Positions 45,618 through 57,745 of a DNA stretch of 64,000 nt are shown here, one piece after another. The DNA is taken from NCBI GenBank assembly GCA_943736015.1, contig OX031058.1:14471001-14535000 (forward strand), written 5' to 3'. The position numbers and the translations under genes were made by a program. Each line of letters starts with the position of its first letter. Position 1 is the first letter of the stretch. The stretch is from Tridacna crocea. Its lineage: Eukaryota; Mollusca; Bivalvia; Cardiida; Cardiidae. A model generated the notes under the pieces. It did not search any database and was not told where the DNA came from. It saw only the letters and a list, made by a program, of their open reading frames with translations.

Positions 45618-46470
45618 ATGTCTAAATACGAAAAGGAGTTCTTTCGATCCTTTTCGCGAAAAGGAGTTATTTTGACTCCTTTTCGCGAAAAGGACTTTAG
45701 ATTTTACGAAAAGGAGTCATAGGAGCTGTTGTCCTTTTCGCGAAAAGGACTTATTGTTCAAGAAAAAGAACCCTTCTCAAATTAGGATTTTTCTTTTTGT
45801 ACAATGTTTTCAACATCATTACATCATAGATAAATTTATGCACCTATCTATGCTTTCCCGGAGTTCCGAAAAGGAGTGTCTTAACCCTTTCCCAAACGAC
45901 AAAATTTAAGACTCGTTCAGATGGAAAGCAACTGCAAACAAAACACTCATGTAACTGAAAAAATGAAGTTTGTTTTGGGAAGGGTAGGAAACATTGTGGG
46001 AAAAGGAAAAAAAGAGGTCACTGGTTCGGACCCTCATTTTGCAATTTTTCTCCAATGATTGATGATCAGTTATTTGCAACAAAAATGATTCCTCCTCCAC
46101 CGCTGATCTTTCATTTATTTATCTATTTATCCATTCTTTTTTGATAACGGTTATCTGGAATAGCAGCCACTGCATTGGTAGGACTATTGTGTGAAAAACT
46201 AGTGAACAGAAATTCCGGGAAAGCATAGCTAAGTGCACTGGTCTCTGAAATAGAACTGAAATGATGTTGTAAGCAACATACAAGGAAAAGAAATCCTAAT
46301 TTGAACAGTGGAATTAAAACTCCTTTTCGCGAAAAGGACTGTCTCCTTTGACTCCTTTTTGTAATATCTAAAGTCCTTTTCGCGAAAAGGAGTTATTTTT
46401 AGCTATTTTTTTGCGAAAAGGAGTTATTTTGAACTTCTTTTCGCGAAAAGGACTTCTTTTCGTATTTCAG
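45618..46470. mobile_element. Foldback element with repeated TCGCGA-centred palindromes
   Basis: Ends gtctaaatacgaaaagg (45618) and cttttcgtatttcagac (to 46470) are inverted. Next to each end lie several copies of the 18-bp palindrome TCCTTTTCGCGAAAAGGA, spaced by a few bases to about 70 bases; more than six are visible in all. The inner parts are also inverted (aaattaggatttttc at 45778 and gaaatcctaattt at 46290; atctatgctttcccgg and ccgggaaagcatagct). A truncated TTAA MITE (45881-46012) splits the left half. No ORF. Confidence 0.75.
45881..46012. mobile_element. TTAA MITE, left half only
   Basis: TTAACCCTTTCCCAAACGAC through gaaacattgtgggaaaagg, then broken before the apex. It is nested in the TCGCGA foldback element. 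Confidence 0.7.
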
Positions 46471-47300
46471 ACGAATCGCCAAACTAGCTCAAGTTAAGTT
46501 AAAATTAGTCTTCAGTCCTCGGCCTTGTATATGCCTTAAATTTGAAATGATAGGAATAACAGTATATTATAGTAGACAAACAGTTCGTACATTCATTTTT
46601 TTTTTCGTGGTTTATCAATTCCGACTGAAGTTTTCATCCACAAATAGACAGATGTGAATAACGTAATCGAGATTGTTTATGCCGTTGCTAAACAACTGTC
46701 AGAGTCTTTTCTGATTCTACTGAAGTGAGTTAAAAATGACCTTTGAATTCTTAAGAGTGCTCATGATTCAGGGCGTTTTTCTATCCTTTGTGCCGTAACC
46801 AGGGATGTGTATCATATGGTTTACACATGAGCTTTGGTTTTTTTTTTTGTCCATACTGCACTTTCAAGGGGCATTTACTGTATAAAGTGAAAAATGTTTT
46901 CAGCCCACGCCCTTCTTAAAAGGGACCTGCACATTTTCTTTACATATTGTGTCCCTCCTGCATAAATGTACAAGCCACCAGCACTGCACGTTAATTGGGC
47001 GTTTTCTCTCCTAACTGTCGAACGAACCCAAAACCTGCATTGAATGGTCGGCAATGTACACGTATTATAAGGGTTTTATCTCTCCTTTCTGTCGGGGCCT
47101 GCACTTTGTGATTTGTAAATTACTGAAAGCGTTTTCAGTCCACACTGTTCCTAAAGGTAGCTACATTCTATGGTGTGCTCAGTCTTTTGAAGTATTCTGA
47201 ACTTCATTTACAAAGGACCTGCATTGTATGGTATGAAAATTTTTTGTTGCCCTTTCTGTCTCAACCATCGAATCACAGGCCTGTAGGCCTACTCAAGGCG
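46471..47300. other. No gene recognised
   Basis: Contains a loosely repeated theme 'cgttttctctcc...tttctgtc...cctgcactttg' with a step of about 110-130 bp between 46800 and 47250, probably an old tandem repeat. No coding support. Confidence 0.45.
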
Positions 47301-47329
47301 GAAAATCACGTGACACAACAACAACAACA

Positions 47330-47364
47330 ATGGCCGATATTTGAAGAAATTCCCCCACTTCAGG
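47330..47364 (+). other. Candidate first-exon-like segment with strong donor, doubtful
   Basis: After a caacaacaacaa stretch, ATGGCC (47331) has good Kozak context, and a consensus donor CAG|GTAAGA occurs at 47364/47365. However, the ATG frame stops after four codons, so this is at best a 5' UTR exon or a damaged exon. Confidence 0.2.
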
Positions 47365-47499
47365 TAAGAAAATCTTCAATAATTCCATTGATACGTGAGC
47401 GATTGGAATTTGGTTTGAAGCAGAGAAGGTGGAAGGACACCAGGGATTTGCATGATGTGTTGGATCTTTTAAACAACACCTGATAAAAAAGTTATTGAC

Positions 47500-48890
47500 G
47501 AGCAAACAAATTTTTACCTTGGATAACGTTCACATCAAAAATAAATAAAACACACAAACAGGCCAGATTTCTTCTTTTAGTGCGTATTGCGTTCCCGTAT
47601 GCATAAAATGTGGAGAGTATGAATAAAAAGTGTTGTCACTATCAATACTTTTTTTATTTGAATACGATTTTCTAGGTAAATAACGTTATTTTCTAAAATG
47701 ATAGTTCAAGTTAGGAAATTTTTATGATAAAGTTCACGTCATAAGTAGAAAATAGAATACATATATTTTATCCTCTTAGTTGCGTCATGTTGTCTTGAAT
47801 ATAATGTTAATGCATACTTAAAATTATGATATTGTCTTGATTTTAGCCATATTTAAAAGTGTTACGTGTTGTGTCTAGTTGTTTGAAGCATGTACAAAAT
47901 GTATTCTTATTTAGTACTGATTACGCGCTGGGGTCCTACTAAAATACGCCATGGAGAATTTATACGCCATGGATACGCCATGGGAGTTTTTGCACGCCAC
48001 AGTTGTTCCATAGCAGTGAAATACCCGGTAATATATTCACTAGTAGAATATATTGATATATGCATTTTACATCACATATTAATGTTTCATCGAAATATAT
48101 TTTGCAAGACATTTGCCTTTGAAATTTTGATAAATAACAAAGGGAGACAACTCTTATGACATAAGTATGAGATATGAAACTTTGCTCGCCCGAGCAATTA
48201 TATATCGATTGAAAAAGGACAAAAAAATATTATCATTGTGTAAATATGCTTCATTTCTACTGTGGTTCAATCTCAATGCGTAATATACCATAATTACTGT
48301 GAAATTTGTCTTTCTTTACACACGAAGATCGGGAGACTACGTAGTTTTGGCTCGCCATGGGAGAATTTCCTTGCCAGAGCGTTCCAGCTAAAATACAACG
48401 AGTAAATTACTATAAATACTTGTTTTATTGGTTATTTCTTACTACATGTTTAAATTTCAATAAGACTCACTTTGTGCATTACAGGAAATTCGGAATTACA
48501 AATCAACCTGCTCGACGAGTGAAACAAGGGAATTAATACCGTATTTATTTACAGAACACACAAGATATTCTTAATGTGTATTCAACCATAGGAATTTGAC
48601 GTCCTATAACCAAAATAAATGATAAAAAATGAAAAAAAAAAACTCCCCTGTGTAATATAAACACAAGGAATGCAACGTCTCGATTGCTGGCACTAGCAGC
48701 CGACAGCCTTTCCCAACCAAAATCACCCACAAAACAAGCATTGATCATAATTTCCTTTAGCCTAGCGATAGACAACACACAAATGTACCTGCGACATTAG
48801 GCGATGCTTCTGTAGACACCTTTCAACCGGAGATATCCGTCATGTTTTACATTTTTTTTGACAATTTTGATTCATCGAGGAGGCCATTCG
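47500..48890. other. No gene recognised; acgccatgg repeat
   Basis: AT-rich sequence. A short run of acgccatgg units occurs at about 47945-47985. Sequence at about 48600-48640 (tataaccaaaataaatga) recurs at about 60676. Confidence 0.45.
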
Positions 48891-48893
48891 CTG

Positions 48894-49108
48894 ACGTCAC
48901 GGGAAGAGCCAGAAAACGTATTTTCGGATTACGTATTACTTTTTTTTTTCGTTTTTAATATATATATGTATGGACATCACATGATGCTTAAGATTTTTCT
49001 AGAATTAACTAACAAAAGTATTTGACGTATTCTCTTTTAAAGAAAAGATATTGACTCTAATACGTAATTCGAAAATTCACTTCCTGGCTTTTCCTGGTAA
49101 TCCCGTGA
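48894..49108. mobile_element. Palindromic MITE, about 215 bp
   Basis: gtcacgggaagagccag, then aaaacgtattttcgg and attacgtatta, are inverted at the right end as taatacgtaattcg, aaaattcacttcctggct and gtaatcccgtgac. It is followed by a C run. Confidence 0.65.
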
Positions 49109-49119
49109 CCCCCCCCCCC

Positions 49120-50265
49120 CCACCTGTCTGCTATAGATCTATATATATTTTTTTTTTCATAAAACATTTTTTTCACTCATGAACCCGGAAATTTAGCTTC
49201 CAAATATTGTTTTATTCAGAGATTTGTGTAAATTCATTGTTTGTATCAAAGATGAAAGGATAGTTTGAAGTCCCCCTGATCGGACAATGCCATGCTGCTC
49301 ATTGTAGTGTCATGGGTTTTCACGCTTTTTTGGCGATCTACTTTTTCGTGACAATTAATTTTGGAGTCGTATTGCTACATGAAATGACATCATTTAGTCA
49401 GTTCAAATAGCAAGTAACTATTAATATCTAATACTATGCCTTAAATATTGATCATTGATACTCTGTGAAAAGGGGGCTTAATGCATCTGCGAAAAGAATC
49501 TGCCCAGGTCAGCTTGTGCATTCCGCGCAGGCGGAAGTGGGCCGAGACTTTTCGCTTTAGGTCAATTTTCTGTATGTTCAAGGACCAGTTTACCTAAGGA
49601 TACCTCTCTCTCTCTCTCTCGCTCTCTCTTTTTCACGATGGGTGTCTGATTCTGCCAGCTTAATAAAATTGGGGATAGAAACAGAGAACCCGAGATCGCC
49701 TGAATACCTGCCCAGTAACATTAGGCCTATTGATAGAAAAAAAGAGTTCAACGTGTTTTAGAATTGTACTTCCATTCAAGTATTTATTAAACTACACTAC
49801 GACTGTGACTACGATAATTAATATAGAATCTTGACCAAAATGACAAAATTGTTCACTGTAACACAAAGCCATACGCTTACCGTATTTTCAGCTCAGAAGC
49901 TGAATCGTTGTATTGAATTTAGGAGCTTCTTACGTTGTAATGTAAAAATGGCAAAATATCCTTTAATAACTGCAATTTGATTTTTTATCGGTTTATAGTT
50001 CTGAGGATAATCCCTGTATTGGTCATCTGACACGGCACACACTTCAGAATATCGAGTGTATATGTTTTACAAAGGTTTTTGGAGACTCCAAGTAGTGTTT
50101 TTCAAGAAATTGTCGTCGCCGACGAAACTTCGTCGGATTAAACGTCTTCAACGAACGATTAACCACCAAAAGAACTAAAGATTAACATGCACTGACATCC
50201 CAGACATTCCGTGCGACAACCTGCAACTATCTATTCAACAACATGTTAAAAAAAATGTTTTTGTG
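49120..50265. other. No gene recognised
   Basis: Contains a (TC)n microsatellite (49602-49630) and a palindromic-repeat relic (about 49486-49560, 'gcgaaaagaatctgcccagg...'). Confidence 0.45.
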
Positions 50266-50270
50266 CTTAC

Positions 50271-50297
50271 CTTGTTTAATCTTGTGGGCGCAGCCAT
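50271..50297 (-). CDS. Candidate first coding exon (M-A-A-P-T-R-L-N-K)
   Basis: ATG at 50297-50295 in a strong Kozak context (aaaacATGGCtg) opens nine codons ending in AAG, directly followed by a consensus splice donor GTAAGC (50270-50265). The 150 bp upstream on this strand (50298-50450) are relatively GC-rich with several CpGs (cgggcgggtacg, cccgccg), as expected near a promoter. No downstream exon was identified within the window, so the product is unknown. Confidence 0.45.
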
Positions 50298-50719
50298 GTT
50301 TTTACTCGGGCGGGTACGTAAAATTGACGGGCAGTAACGTTGACCAGGAGCAAGTTCGTAAGGTCTCTCCAGTGTGAATCTACACCCGCCGAATTTCAAA
50401 GCTTGAGCACCATGCAAGCCCGGGGCTAGTGAAAAAATGCGCACTATATATCTAGACCGTAATTATCTATTCAGGCTTCTGGAAAAGTTTCAAAATAATC
50501 TGCCAACAACAAGGTGTCTAAAATTAAATAGGTATCATGATAGTGACCTGAATTCTTCGTTGATACTTTTTCCCACACGGTCTTTTCGAAATTGTAATCA
50601 CATTTTTCGGATATGATCTGTTTCGTTAGACTACTGTAAGAGAGTTTCTTTCTGAAAGAACAGTTTCTTCAATTTGCGCGAAATCTTGAACGTATTCTTA
50701 ACAATAACTCCTTTCCTCG

Positions 50720-51900
50720 TCAATAACTCGGCTTCTTCGCAATTTGGAAAAAACACCTCTTAAACTTTTGAATAGCTTCAACTGATTGTCCGTATTTTTC
50801 TTGTACAAATTGGACACCATTCGTTCTTTGAAAGAACAATTGATGAATTGAAAGAAACCGATAAATCTCGGGTTTCAGGAGCGAAAAAGAAACAAACTTT
50901 TCCATGTTACGAGGTATACATACATTTGATGAGGTGTTCTTTAAATTTCGCCATGGCTTCTTGTATAATGAAATAATCGAAATCTTTTCAAGTTGTGCAA
51001 AAATAACAGGCACATACTTTGGATGTTTAAGATTCAAGGTGCATTCATAACAACACGCTTCTCTGTAACGCCTGCATATTTGACAATGATCACGAACTTC
51101 AGAAAACGTCAACTGTTTCTTACAAATATAGCGAGTAGTGCTATTTTCATAACCAATCTTTTCCTCAACTATCATTTTCATTGGAAGTACCGTGTTTCAA
51201 GTATTACGTATAAATTTTTCCGCTGAAAGGTTTTGCAGGAAATGTTCAACACCATTTTCGCGCCTGTATAATACTGGTTTTGACCTATAGATAGTGTTTA
51301 TGAGTGCTTATAACTTGGTAACAATAACTGTCAACCTAATATCTAATATATGGAGTTGTGTTGGACATAGTGATCAAGGCTAGTTAAAACTGTATTATTA
51401 TTTTTTTTTTTTTCCTTTTTTTTTTTGGCGAAACATTCAAAATCTGCATAAATTACGAATTCCCCTTGAGCTGTTAAAAATTTGCTTATTTCAGTGAGGT
51501 AAAGACAGTCATTCTTTTCAAGCTCTAGCATCTCTGTAAACTGCAAATTGTGGCGTGAGCAGAACTTATAATGCTTTTGGAGGGCGTTAACACTTGTAAA
51601 CATTTGAAGGCACCTTCTACAAACAAAGCTCATCTTGTGACCGCTTCTACCTTTCTTTGGTAAGCCGGTTAAACTTCGTATTGGAAAATAGTGAGATTTG
51701 TTCCATTTTCTAAAATACAACGGATCTGTTTCATACAATTGATGCCTTTGTTTACTCAAATATAAAGGAAAACCATGCTCATTTTTATGGACAAAATTAT
51801 TCACAGCTACATCAATGTTTTGTCTTTCAACACGAGGAATTTGAGATATTGACCCTGGATATGAAATGTCTTTTATCGTCAGCCCCCTTTCATAAGCTGT
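50720..51900 (-). pseudogene. Decayed Polinton/Maverick-type family B DNA polymerase fragment
   Basis: Upstream part (51900-51343) keeps a zinc-finger-like CRRCLQMFTS...KHYKFC segment followed by FVIYADFECF, the Exo I box of protein-primed family B polymerases. The downstream part (51181-50720) keeps VRDHCQICRRYREACCYEC, then NMEKFVSFS further on. The stretch between (51342-51182) and several places in the downstream part are frameshifted, and the palm-domain motifs (SLYP, DTD) are not seen. This is an incapacitated relic. The order and motifs fit Polinton-type polymerases of invertebrate genomes. No neighbouring integrase, protease or capsid ORF was recognised. Confidence 0.7.
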
Positions 51901-51904
51901 ATAA

Positions 51905-52905
51905 TTACTGATTAGTGATTACGCTCTGGATGGGTACTGGTATAATGTGACTGAGCTAAAATTGCAGACTACTCAATGGTACATAGAACTTCAAGTTCCA
52001 AACAGAACAGCAACTTTATTTTGACACTTAGAACATTTGCTCGTGGTCACTAGTACAGTGCATGTTATGAAAAATGAAAAATGACAGTCATGTATCATCG
52101 AAAAAAATTATATAAACAACAACTACACAATAATAAAATAATTTTACACAAGTGAGAGAAGTTTTTTTTTTCAAAGGCTACCTGTTACCATTCACTCAGC
52201 GATGGTCAGCTGGCATGAAACATATACGTACACCCGTCATTTATTAGAGAACAGTCTCCACAGGGTTGCATAATAGCTTCGGCAAAAGCCCAGACACGTG
52301 GTGTTGATAAGTCTGTGGAAAATTCTGCACGAATCCAGGTTTCCCCAAAGTCTATCTTTAGGAGCTGTATTCATATACGTGCAGAGTTTTTGTATTTTGC
52401 AGGTTTGAAATGATTAATTTTTTAAGAAATTTGTTCATGGACATTTTCTCCATAACTACGTTATTTATCAGTTATACCAACCACAACGAAGTGGAGGGTC
52501 GTATATTGGAATCACCGTGGACGTCTGTCCCTAGACACAAATTTGTCCGGCAAAATACTTCGACAGTTCTTTTAGTTACCAGACTCAAAGTTACACACAA
52601 TGTTCCTATATATATATATAAAGCTTTGCATGAGCAATTTCCATGACCCTAATTCGATTTGTTGCCAAGTTTTCTCTCCACTGAACTAAAATTGTCAACT
52701 CTTTCTTTTATACTAAACCATCCGTCTGCATTCTGTGACAAACACCTATTAAAAATTGTGACAGGGAGCTGGTGAGGGGTATGATCACGTTTGATGATAG
52801 CTCTAGTTTATGCTGTACATGAGGTAGTGATGCATCATAGCAGACAGGTTGAATCTTCGAAGAATATGACTTGCACCGCCAACGAGGATATGTATGAGTT
52901 TGATC
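51905..52905. other. No gene recognised
   Basis: AT-rich sequence with a (ta)n stretch at about 52608-52620. No supported ORF. Confidence 0.45.
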
Positions 52906-52907
52906 GT

Positions 52908-53136
52908 TTAACCCTTTACCACACAATGACGACTTTTAACTCCCCTGAGAAAGAAGCCTTTTGAAAACATTGTGGGAAAAGGAGAAAATGCTGGTTACCA
53001 GCATTTTCTCCTTTTCCCACAAAGTTTTCTACCCTATCAGAGCAAAATTGCACCATTTGAGCCACTTTGAAATTGTCCTCTACAACTGTTTTCCATTTGG
53101 ATAGCTCTAAAATTTTGCTGTGTGGTAAAGGGTTAA
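52908..53136. mobile_element. TTAA palindromic MITE (family A)
   Basis: Complete copy with TTAA at both ends, CCCTTTACCACAC / gtgtggtaaaggg termini, and a hairpin of 60-70 bases with a single mismatch (caaag vs cattg). Confidence 0.85.
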
Positions 53137-53496
53137 GGAATATGATTGTGCTTGATTTTTACCAGCGTTCTGATATGCATGTATTAATTACAAGTGGAGT
53201 CATACAACGAAAATTCGATATTGGTCTAAAAATGTCGACACGCAAATTTATGCCGTTGATCCTTTACAGATATTTCTTGTTTGGTTCGAAACGAGTCATT
53301 TCCTAAAGATTCACATTTTTTTTTATCTTCAACCGGTTGCTTTCTGTGCATTCTTCTAACAAGAATTACCGTCGGCATTTTTTCGGCAGAGGGTTTTTTT
53401 TTTGCGTAAGGTAGCTTTGCAGCACAGAATATCAAAAGGATCTGCACAGAGAGTCAATACCAGATGAAATCTGTGTAAAACTATTGTTTTATCTGA

Positions 53497-53690
53497 AAGA
53501 CAAGTGACCGATAGAATTCATGGGAAAGAGTCCAGGTCTGTTCGTGTGACCAGTGGTATACCGCAAGGTTATGTCTTGAGACCAATACCCTTTTTCATCT
53601 GTGTAAATGACCTACCTGATGTTGTCCATGACATGACGAAGTTATTTGCCGACGATACGAAATTATATTCTGCAGTCAGTGATTCAGAAA
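53497..53690 (+). pseudogene. Reverse transcriptase fragment (LINE relic)
   Basis: About 60 codons covering RT motifs B and C: VTSGIPQG, FICVNDLPD and the catalytic box in the form FADDTKLYS. The GIPQG/FADD combination differs from the GVRQG/YADD of the large LINE, so it is from another family. The similarity stops abruptly near 53690, and sequence beyond is unrelated. Confidence 0.75.
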
Positions 53691-53699
53691 GAAAAGAAT

Positions 53700-55725
53700 A
53701 TGCCGGAGGATATAGAGAAACTAGGCTGATAATGCCTCCAGCCCCTGTCTCACCATGCCTGTTCTTAGAAAGCCCAATCCCGGTCGACAAAATCGTAAAA
53801 CGGGCTGTGGTCGGGATAGGACGTGAAATTTCGGTCAGTAATATGCAAACGCAGTGCCATTTCATGCCTGACTGTACCGGGTCTTTAGGAAGATCGAAGC
53901 ACGGTATTTCCGTTTTTAGTTCGTTGTCACTCCGTCTTATTATAGGACGGGATTGACGGCGAGAAATTTTTAGCAGGTTCAAAGTTCTGGAGCACCTTCC
54001 CGTCCTAACCGGTCCATGAAGTTCGTAAGCAGATCGTAAAAGATTGCCAATACGTCCACTTGTCTTAACAAAGTTTAATTCCGTTCGGAAGAAAAAAAAA
54101 ATTCGGAACGGAGTGAGGGCGAGTTTGGTGTGACGGGAGTATAACTTTAACCTCAATATTTTCTATTATCGCAATGTTTTCTTGGGTTTTAAGTCTAATT
54201 CTTGACGATTTTTCCAACCATGTCAGTCTTTTCTAGAACTGATCAGTTCCAGATAGGGAAGCCTTTAAGCTGTTGGTAAAATCTGTGTACCCACTCAATG
54301 CCATCTTCTTCCGGTTGCAGTAGCAAAGAAATGAATTCCCTCTTGTTGTTTTGTTGTTTAATAACTCCGTACGACACATTATGTTTGTGAACTGTGATAA
54401 GTTCGCCGGATCGTTCTGTATAATGAGAACATGTAGTGTGGCGCCCTCGACTCAAGCGCCCCAGTCATCCTAAAATTCAGACCTTACGCCACAGTCAGGT
54501 TTAGTTATGTGTATTGAGTTGTCCGTGACGAAATACATTCCTCTAGGCCTGTATGTATCTCTTCTAATAGTGTATGAAGACCAATAAATATCTGAAGTGC
54601 AGTGATTACATCCATGAATTTCGTAAGAGGTCTATGCGTAAATTCCATTTCTGAGGATTCAGTGCTGTAATTTTCGTGATCAAACTCTGAAGTTCCAGAG
54701 TCAATGTTACTGATTGAGACAAGTATTTGAGTTGATACTCTTAAAAGATTCTTCTTTTATTGTTGACAGGTTTGGTCTGAAATCTCATTCATGGGGGATT
54801 CTGATGATGCCAATATCTGGCATTAAGTTATATATGATTGTTTGGGCTTTTTATATGTTCAAGTTCAGGCATTAAGCCATATCTATATTTGTCTTGGCTG
54901 TTAGTGAGATCAATGTTTGGCACGGGGAGGCATGGTTGCTTGGGCTTTTTATCAGTTCAAGTTTAGGCATAAACTCATAGATCTGCGTCCGGGCTGCTTC
55001 AAGTGACCGAAAGCTGACTGGTTACAGAAAAACTGGATTCGCCAATCGACTTACGAGTATTGGAATCGTAGTTTGTTATTCGTGAGGGGAACGAGACGAT
55101 TCGGTGACCATTCAAGTCGTCTTTTTTTTTTTAAATCTTTGTTTTGGATTTGCTGTATTCGACCACATGATCGCAAATGAACGCTTCTCGGAGTCTTGCA
55201 TGTTTGGCTTGAAAGTCGAGGTCGGAGTTTTGTTACAATATAGACTGTTTATACCATCTATGGCTCGGTATACAGAGTAGACTTTTACATTCAGAAGACT
55301 GGATAAGACTATTAAATTCCAAACTGATGCGTATTCATCACACCTAGGACAGTGAAGACAGTCAAAATCAAAGTCTGGATTTATCAGAGATAAGATTTTC
55401 GAATTTCTTGTTGACGGAGTTTGTGAATTTTTGTTTACGAACTTAAAAGATTTTCTCTCCTAACACCAGACTGGAGAGCCTGTACCATTTTTTGCATCTG
55501 TTTGTAACCGTTGGAGGCCCATATCATACTCAAATGTACCGCTTTTAGTAAAGCGACAGGATAAGCAGTACTTAGTCCTCGTCATTCCACAGAATACGTT
55601 CGGGTTTAGTTACTTTTTGACATCTGAAATGTGTCCATGTTTCACAGGACTAGAAGAAAATCTGAAAAGGTGCACTTCACAAAGTATCCTGAGAAAGATA
55701 TTAAACGTATTTTTTTTTTTGCGCG

Positions 55726-55766
<41 letters not shown>

Positions 55767-56060
55767 AAGAGGGAGAAGATAGAGACAGACAAACAGACAG
55801 ACGGTAGGACGGTCAGACAGAGGTATGTAAGTTTAGAGAGAGAGAGGAGGGGTTGTAATTCTTGGTTTATTTGATTGTCATGTGCAGTTTTAATTGATGA
55901 GTTCAGAAATTTTTGTATTAATCAGCAATTAATGGCTCGTGATTTGCTTGCGATGAGTGACAACACGTCGACTGGTGCGTCGTTTTCACTCGACATATAG
56001 ATCCATATAAAATGAAAAAAAAAAGTCTCACTGAACTGCAGTGCACTAGGATCGTATATA
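53700..56060. other. No gene recognised
   Basis: Includes a weak direct repeat at about 54790-54990 (ttgggctttttat, gttcaagtt(c/t)aggcat, twice about 120 bp apart) and a (GA)n microsatellite at 55728-55762. ORFs here show no domain. Confidence 0.4.
55728..55762. repeat. (GA)n microsatellite
   Basis: cgagagagagagagagagag and continuation, followed by gacagacaaacagacagacg. Confidence 0.85.
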
Positions 56061-56066
56061 AGATCC

Positions 56067-56294
56067 TTAACCCTTTCTCAAACAAGCCCTGGTTTTTACG
56101 TGTCTGCAGTAAAAGTCTTTTGAAAACACTATGGGAAAAGGAGAAATTGCTCGTAACGAGCAATTTTTCCTTTTCCCACAGTGTTTTCTACCATTTTTGA
56201 AAACTTTCTGGCATTTTCTCCAAATCTAAAATTGTCGTCTGCATACTCTTTTGGTTTAAAAGAGTCCAAAATTTGTCGTTTGGGAAAGGGTTAA
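56067..56294. mobile_element. TTAA palindromic MITE (family B)
   Basis: TTAACCCTTTCTCAAAC at the left and gggaaagggTTAA at the right. Core gaaattgctcgtaacgagca. Confidence 0.85.
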
Positions 56295-56696
56295 TTGATT
56301 GCACAATGTCTTTCGCTATTTTTGTTGATAGATATATCTCCAGATTAGAAGATTTCAATCATCGTAATTTGGGATTTAAACATCAATGCAAATTCTATAG
56401 TGTTTCAGATACACTTCCAGGATTGACATCTAGAAGAAAGTATGAAGCCATATATCGATCGATCGTTATTGTTCTCACTAAATTTGCTCATTTTGGCGAA
56501 TTAAGAAGTGGTTTCCTTCTAGTAACGTTACATGGGTTTTTTCTTCTTATATCATCCTCTAGTTAACATAGATCCTTTCGGATCGACCTCCCAATGAGTA
56601 CTGTATGTACATTTTGTTAAATTGTTCTTTCCTCCGCTGGCTCTTCGGAGAACCCAAGAAACCTTGGTAGATCTACACAGGAATTTAAAGATGCCT

Positions 56697-57200
56697 GTCT
56701 ACAGCCGGTGAGCAGAAACGCTGTTAAATTTCAAAAAGAAAAATAGAATTGTACAGAAATCTGTCCTTTGTGTACACAAGGATAAATTACTGACATATGT
56801 CGTGTAAATGAAAAAAGAAACACGGGGGTTTGTGTGAAAAACCGAAAATTGGCCAGAAGAAAACTGGCTGATGATCGAAGCTGTAAACAATGGCGGTGAC
56901 TCACGGAAATTTATCGTTGGTTTCCGCCTAGAGTCGGATACGGTGTAACTTACATATAGGCCTCGATCTCCGTCTTTAAAATAGAGGCTGCAACAGAGAA
57001 GCATCCATTTTCCTTTATTTACCGCATCAAGGCCAAGGTCAAATATATAGTCACGCTACAGAATGCATGATCATCAAACGAATCTACCCGAGTGTATAAT
57101 GGATATCGAAAATCTTCGATTCAAAATCCGGAAAAGACCAGTCTGCTTACATTGAAGGCCGCAAGTCCGCGAAATGCATTTTCTATCAGGCGTAATCTAC
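56697..57200. repeat. Inverted repeat A, left copy
   Basis: Matches 59060-59590 in reverse complement (tacagccggtgagcagaaac vs gtttctgctcaccggctgta; gctgtaaacaatggcggtg vs caccgccattgtttacagc). Similarity is about 80-85% with indels. Confidence 0.75.
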
Positions 57201-57745
57201 ACTGTGTTGTAAGCTGTACGGTACGAAATGTGTAGTCACTTCCAAGATGGCGGACTGTTTAAATGGAGAAAGATGGGTGTCACATTTTATCAACAATAAC
57301 TTTTTTTCTTGAAACCTTCGAGTCATGGTACTTATAATATATTGTGGGGGAATGATGTGGTAAGCCTCGGTGTTATATAGCAAAGAGCCAGTGCCATTAT
57401 TCGATACGTTATATCGGCGTAAACATTGCCATTCGGTAAAATTTAAATTTGAAGTGAGGAACTTGCATCGTTTTTAGTTATAGAATGGAAAATCAACCAA
57501 TGCAGTGGACGACGGTTGTTGTTTCTGTAGGTATTCAGCACGTGCATTCCAATGATAACGGTAATTTCTGTGAAATATGTCTAGAAAGACCCGAAAACAT
57601 GTGTTTTGTATATCGCTAATGCAGCGGTGTAGTCCACATCAACAATTTCACACACAGCGGTGTAGACACGTTGTTTTCTGAACGGTTTAGACACAGATAT
57701 AAGCTTTATATTCTGTACGGTTTAGACATAAAATTTTGACAGCAT
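57200..57745. repeat. Inverted repeat B, left copy
   Basis: Matches 60000-60545 in reverse complement, with markers gtaagctgtacggtacgaaa, aagatggcggactgttta, caatatattgtgg (inverted) and cggtgtagtccacatcaac. Similarity is higher than for repeat A. Near its right edge the short phrase cggt(g/t)tagac repeats four times. Confidence 0.8.

Noticed and set aside
47175-47483. 102-codon plus-strand ORF
   Set aside because: No upstream context, crosses a consensus splice donor, and no family recognised; probably chance.
51343-51804. An intact viral or element polymerase gene
   Set aside because: The frame is broken on both sides and the palm motifs are absent; annotated only as a relic.
53569-54156. 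195-codon minus-strand ORF
   Set aside because: Its C-terminal part is the antisense shadow of the RT fragment at 53497-53690; the rest has no recognisable domain.
56295-56566. Possible exon after the family B MITE
   Set aside because: An open frame follows a weak acceptor, but there is no domain and the first codons lie in the MITE.
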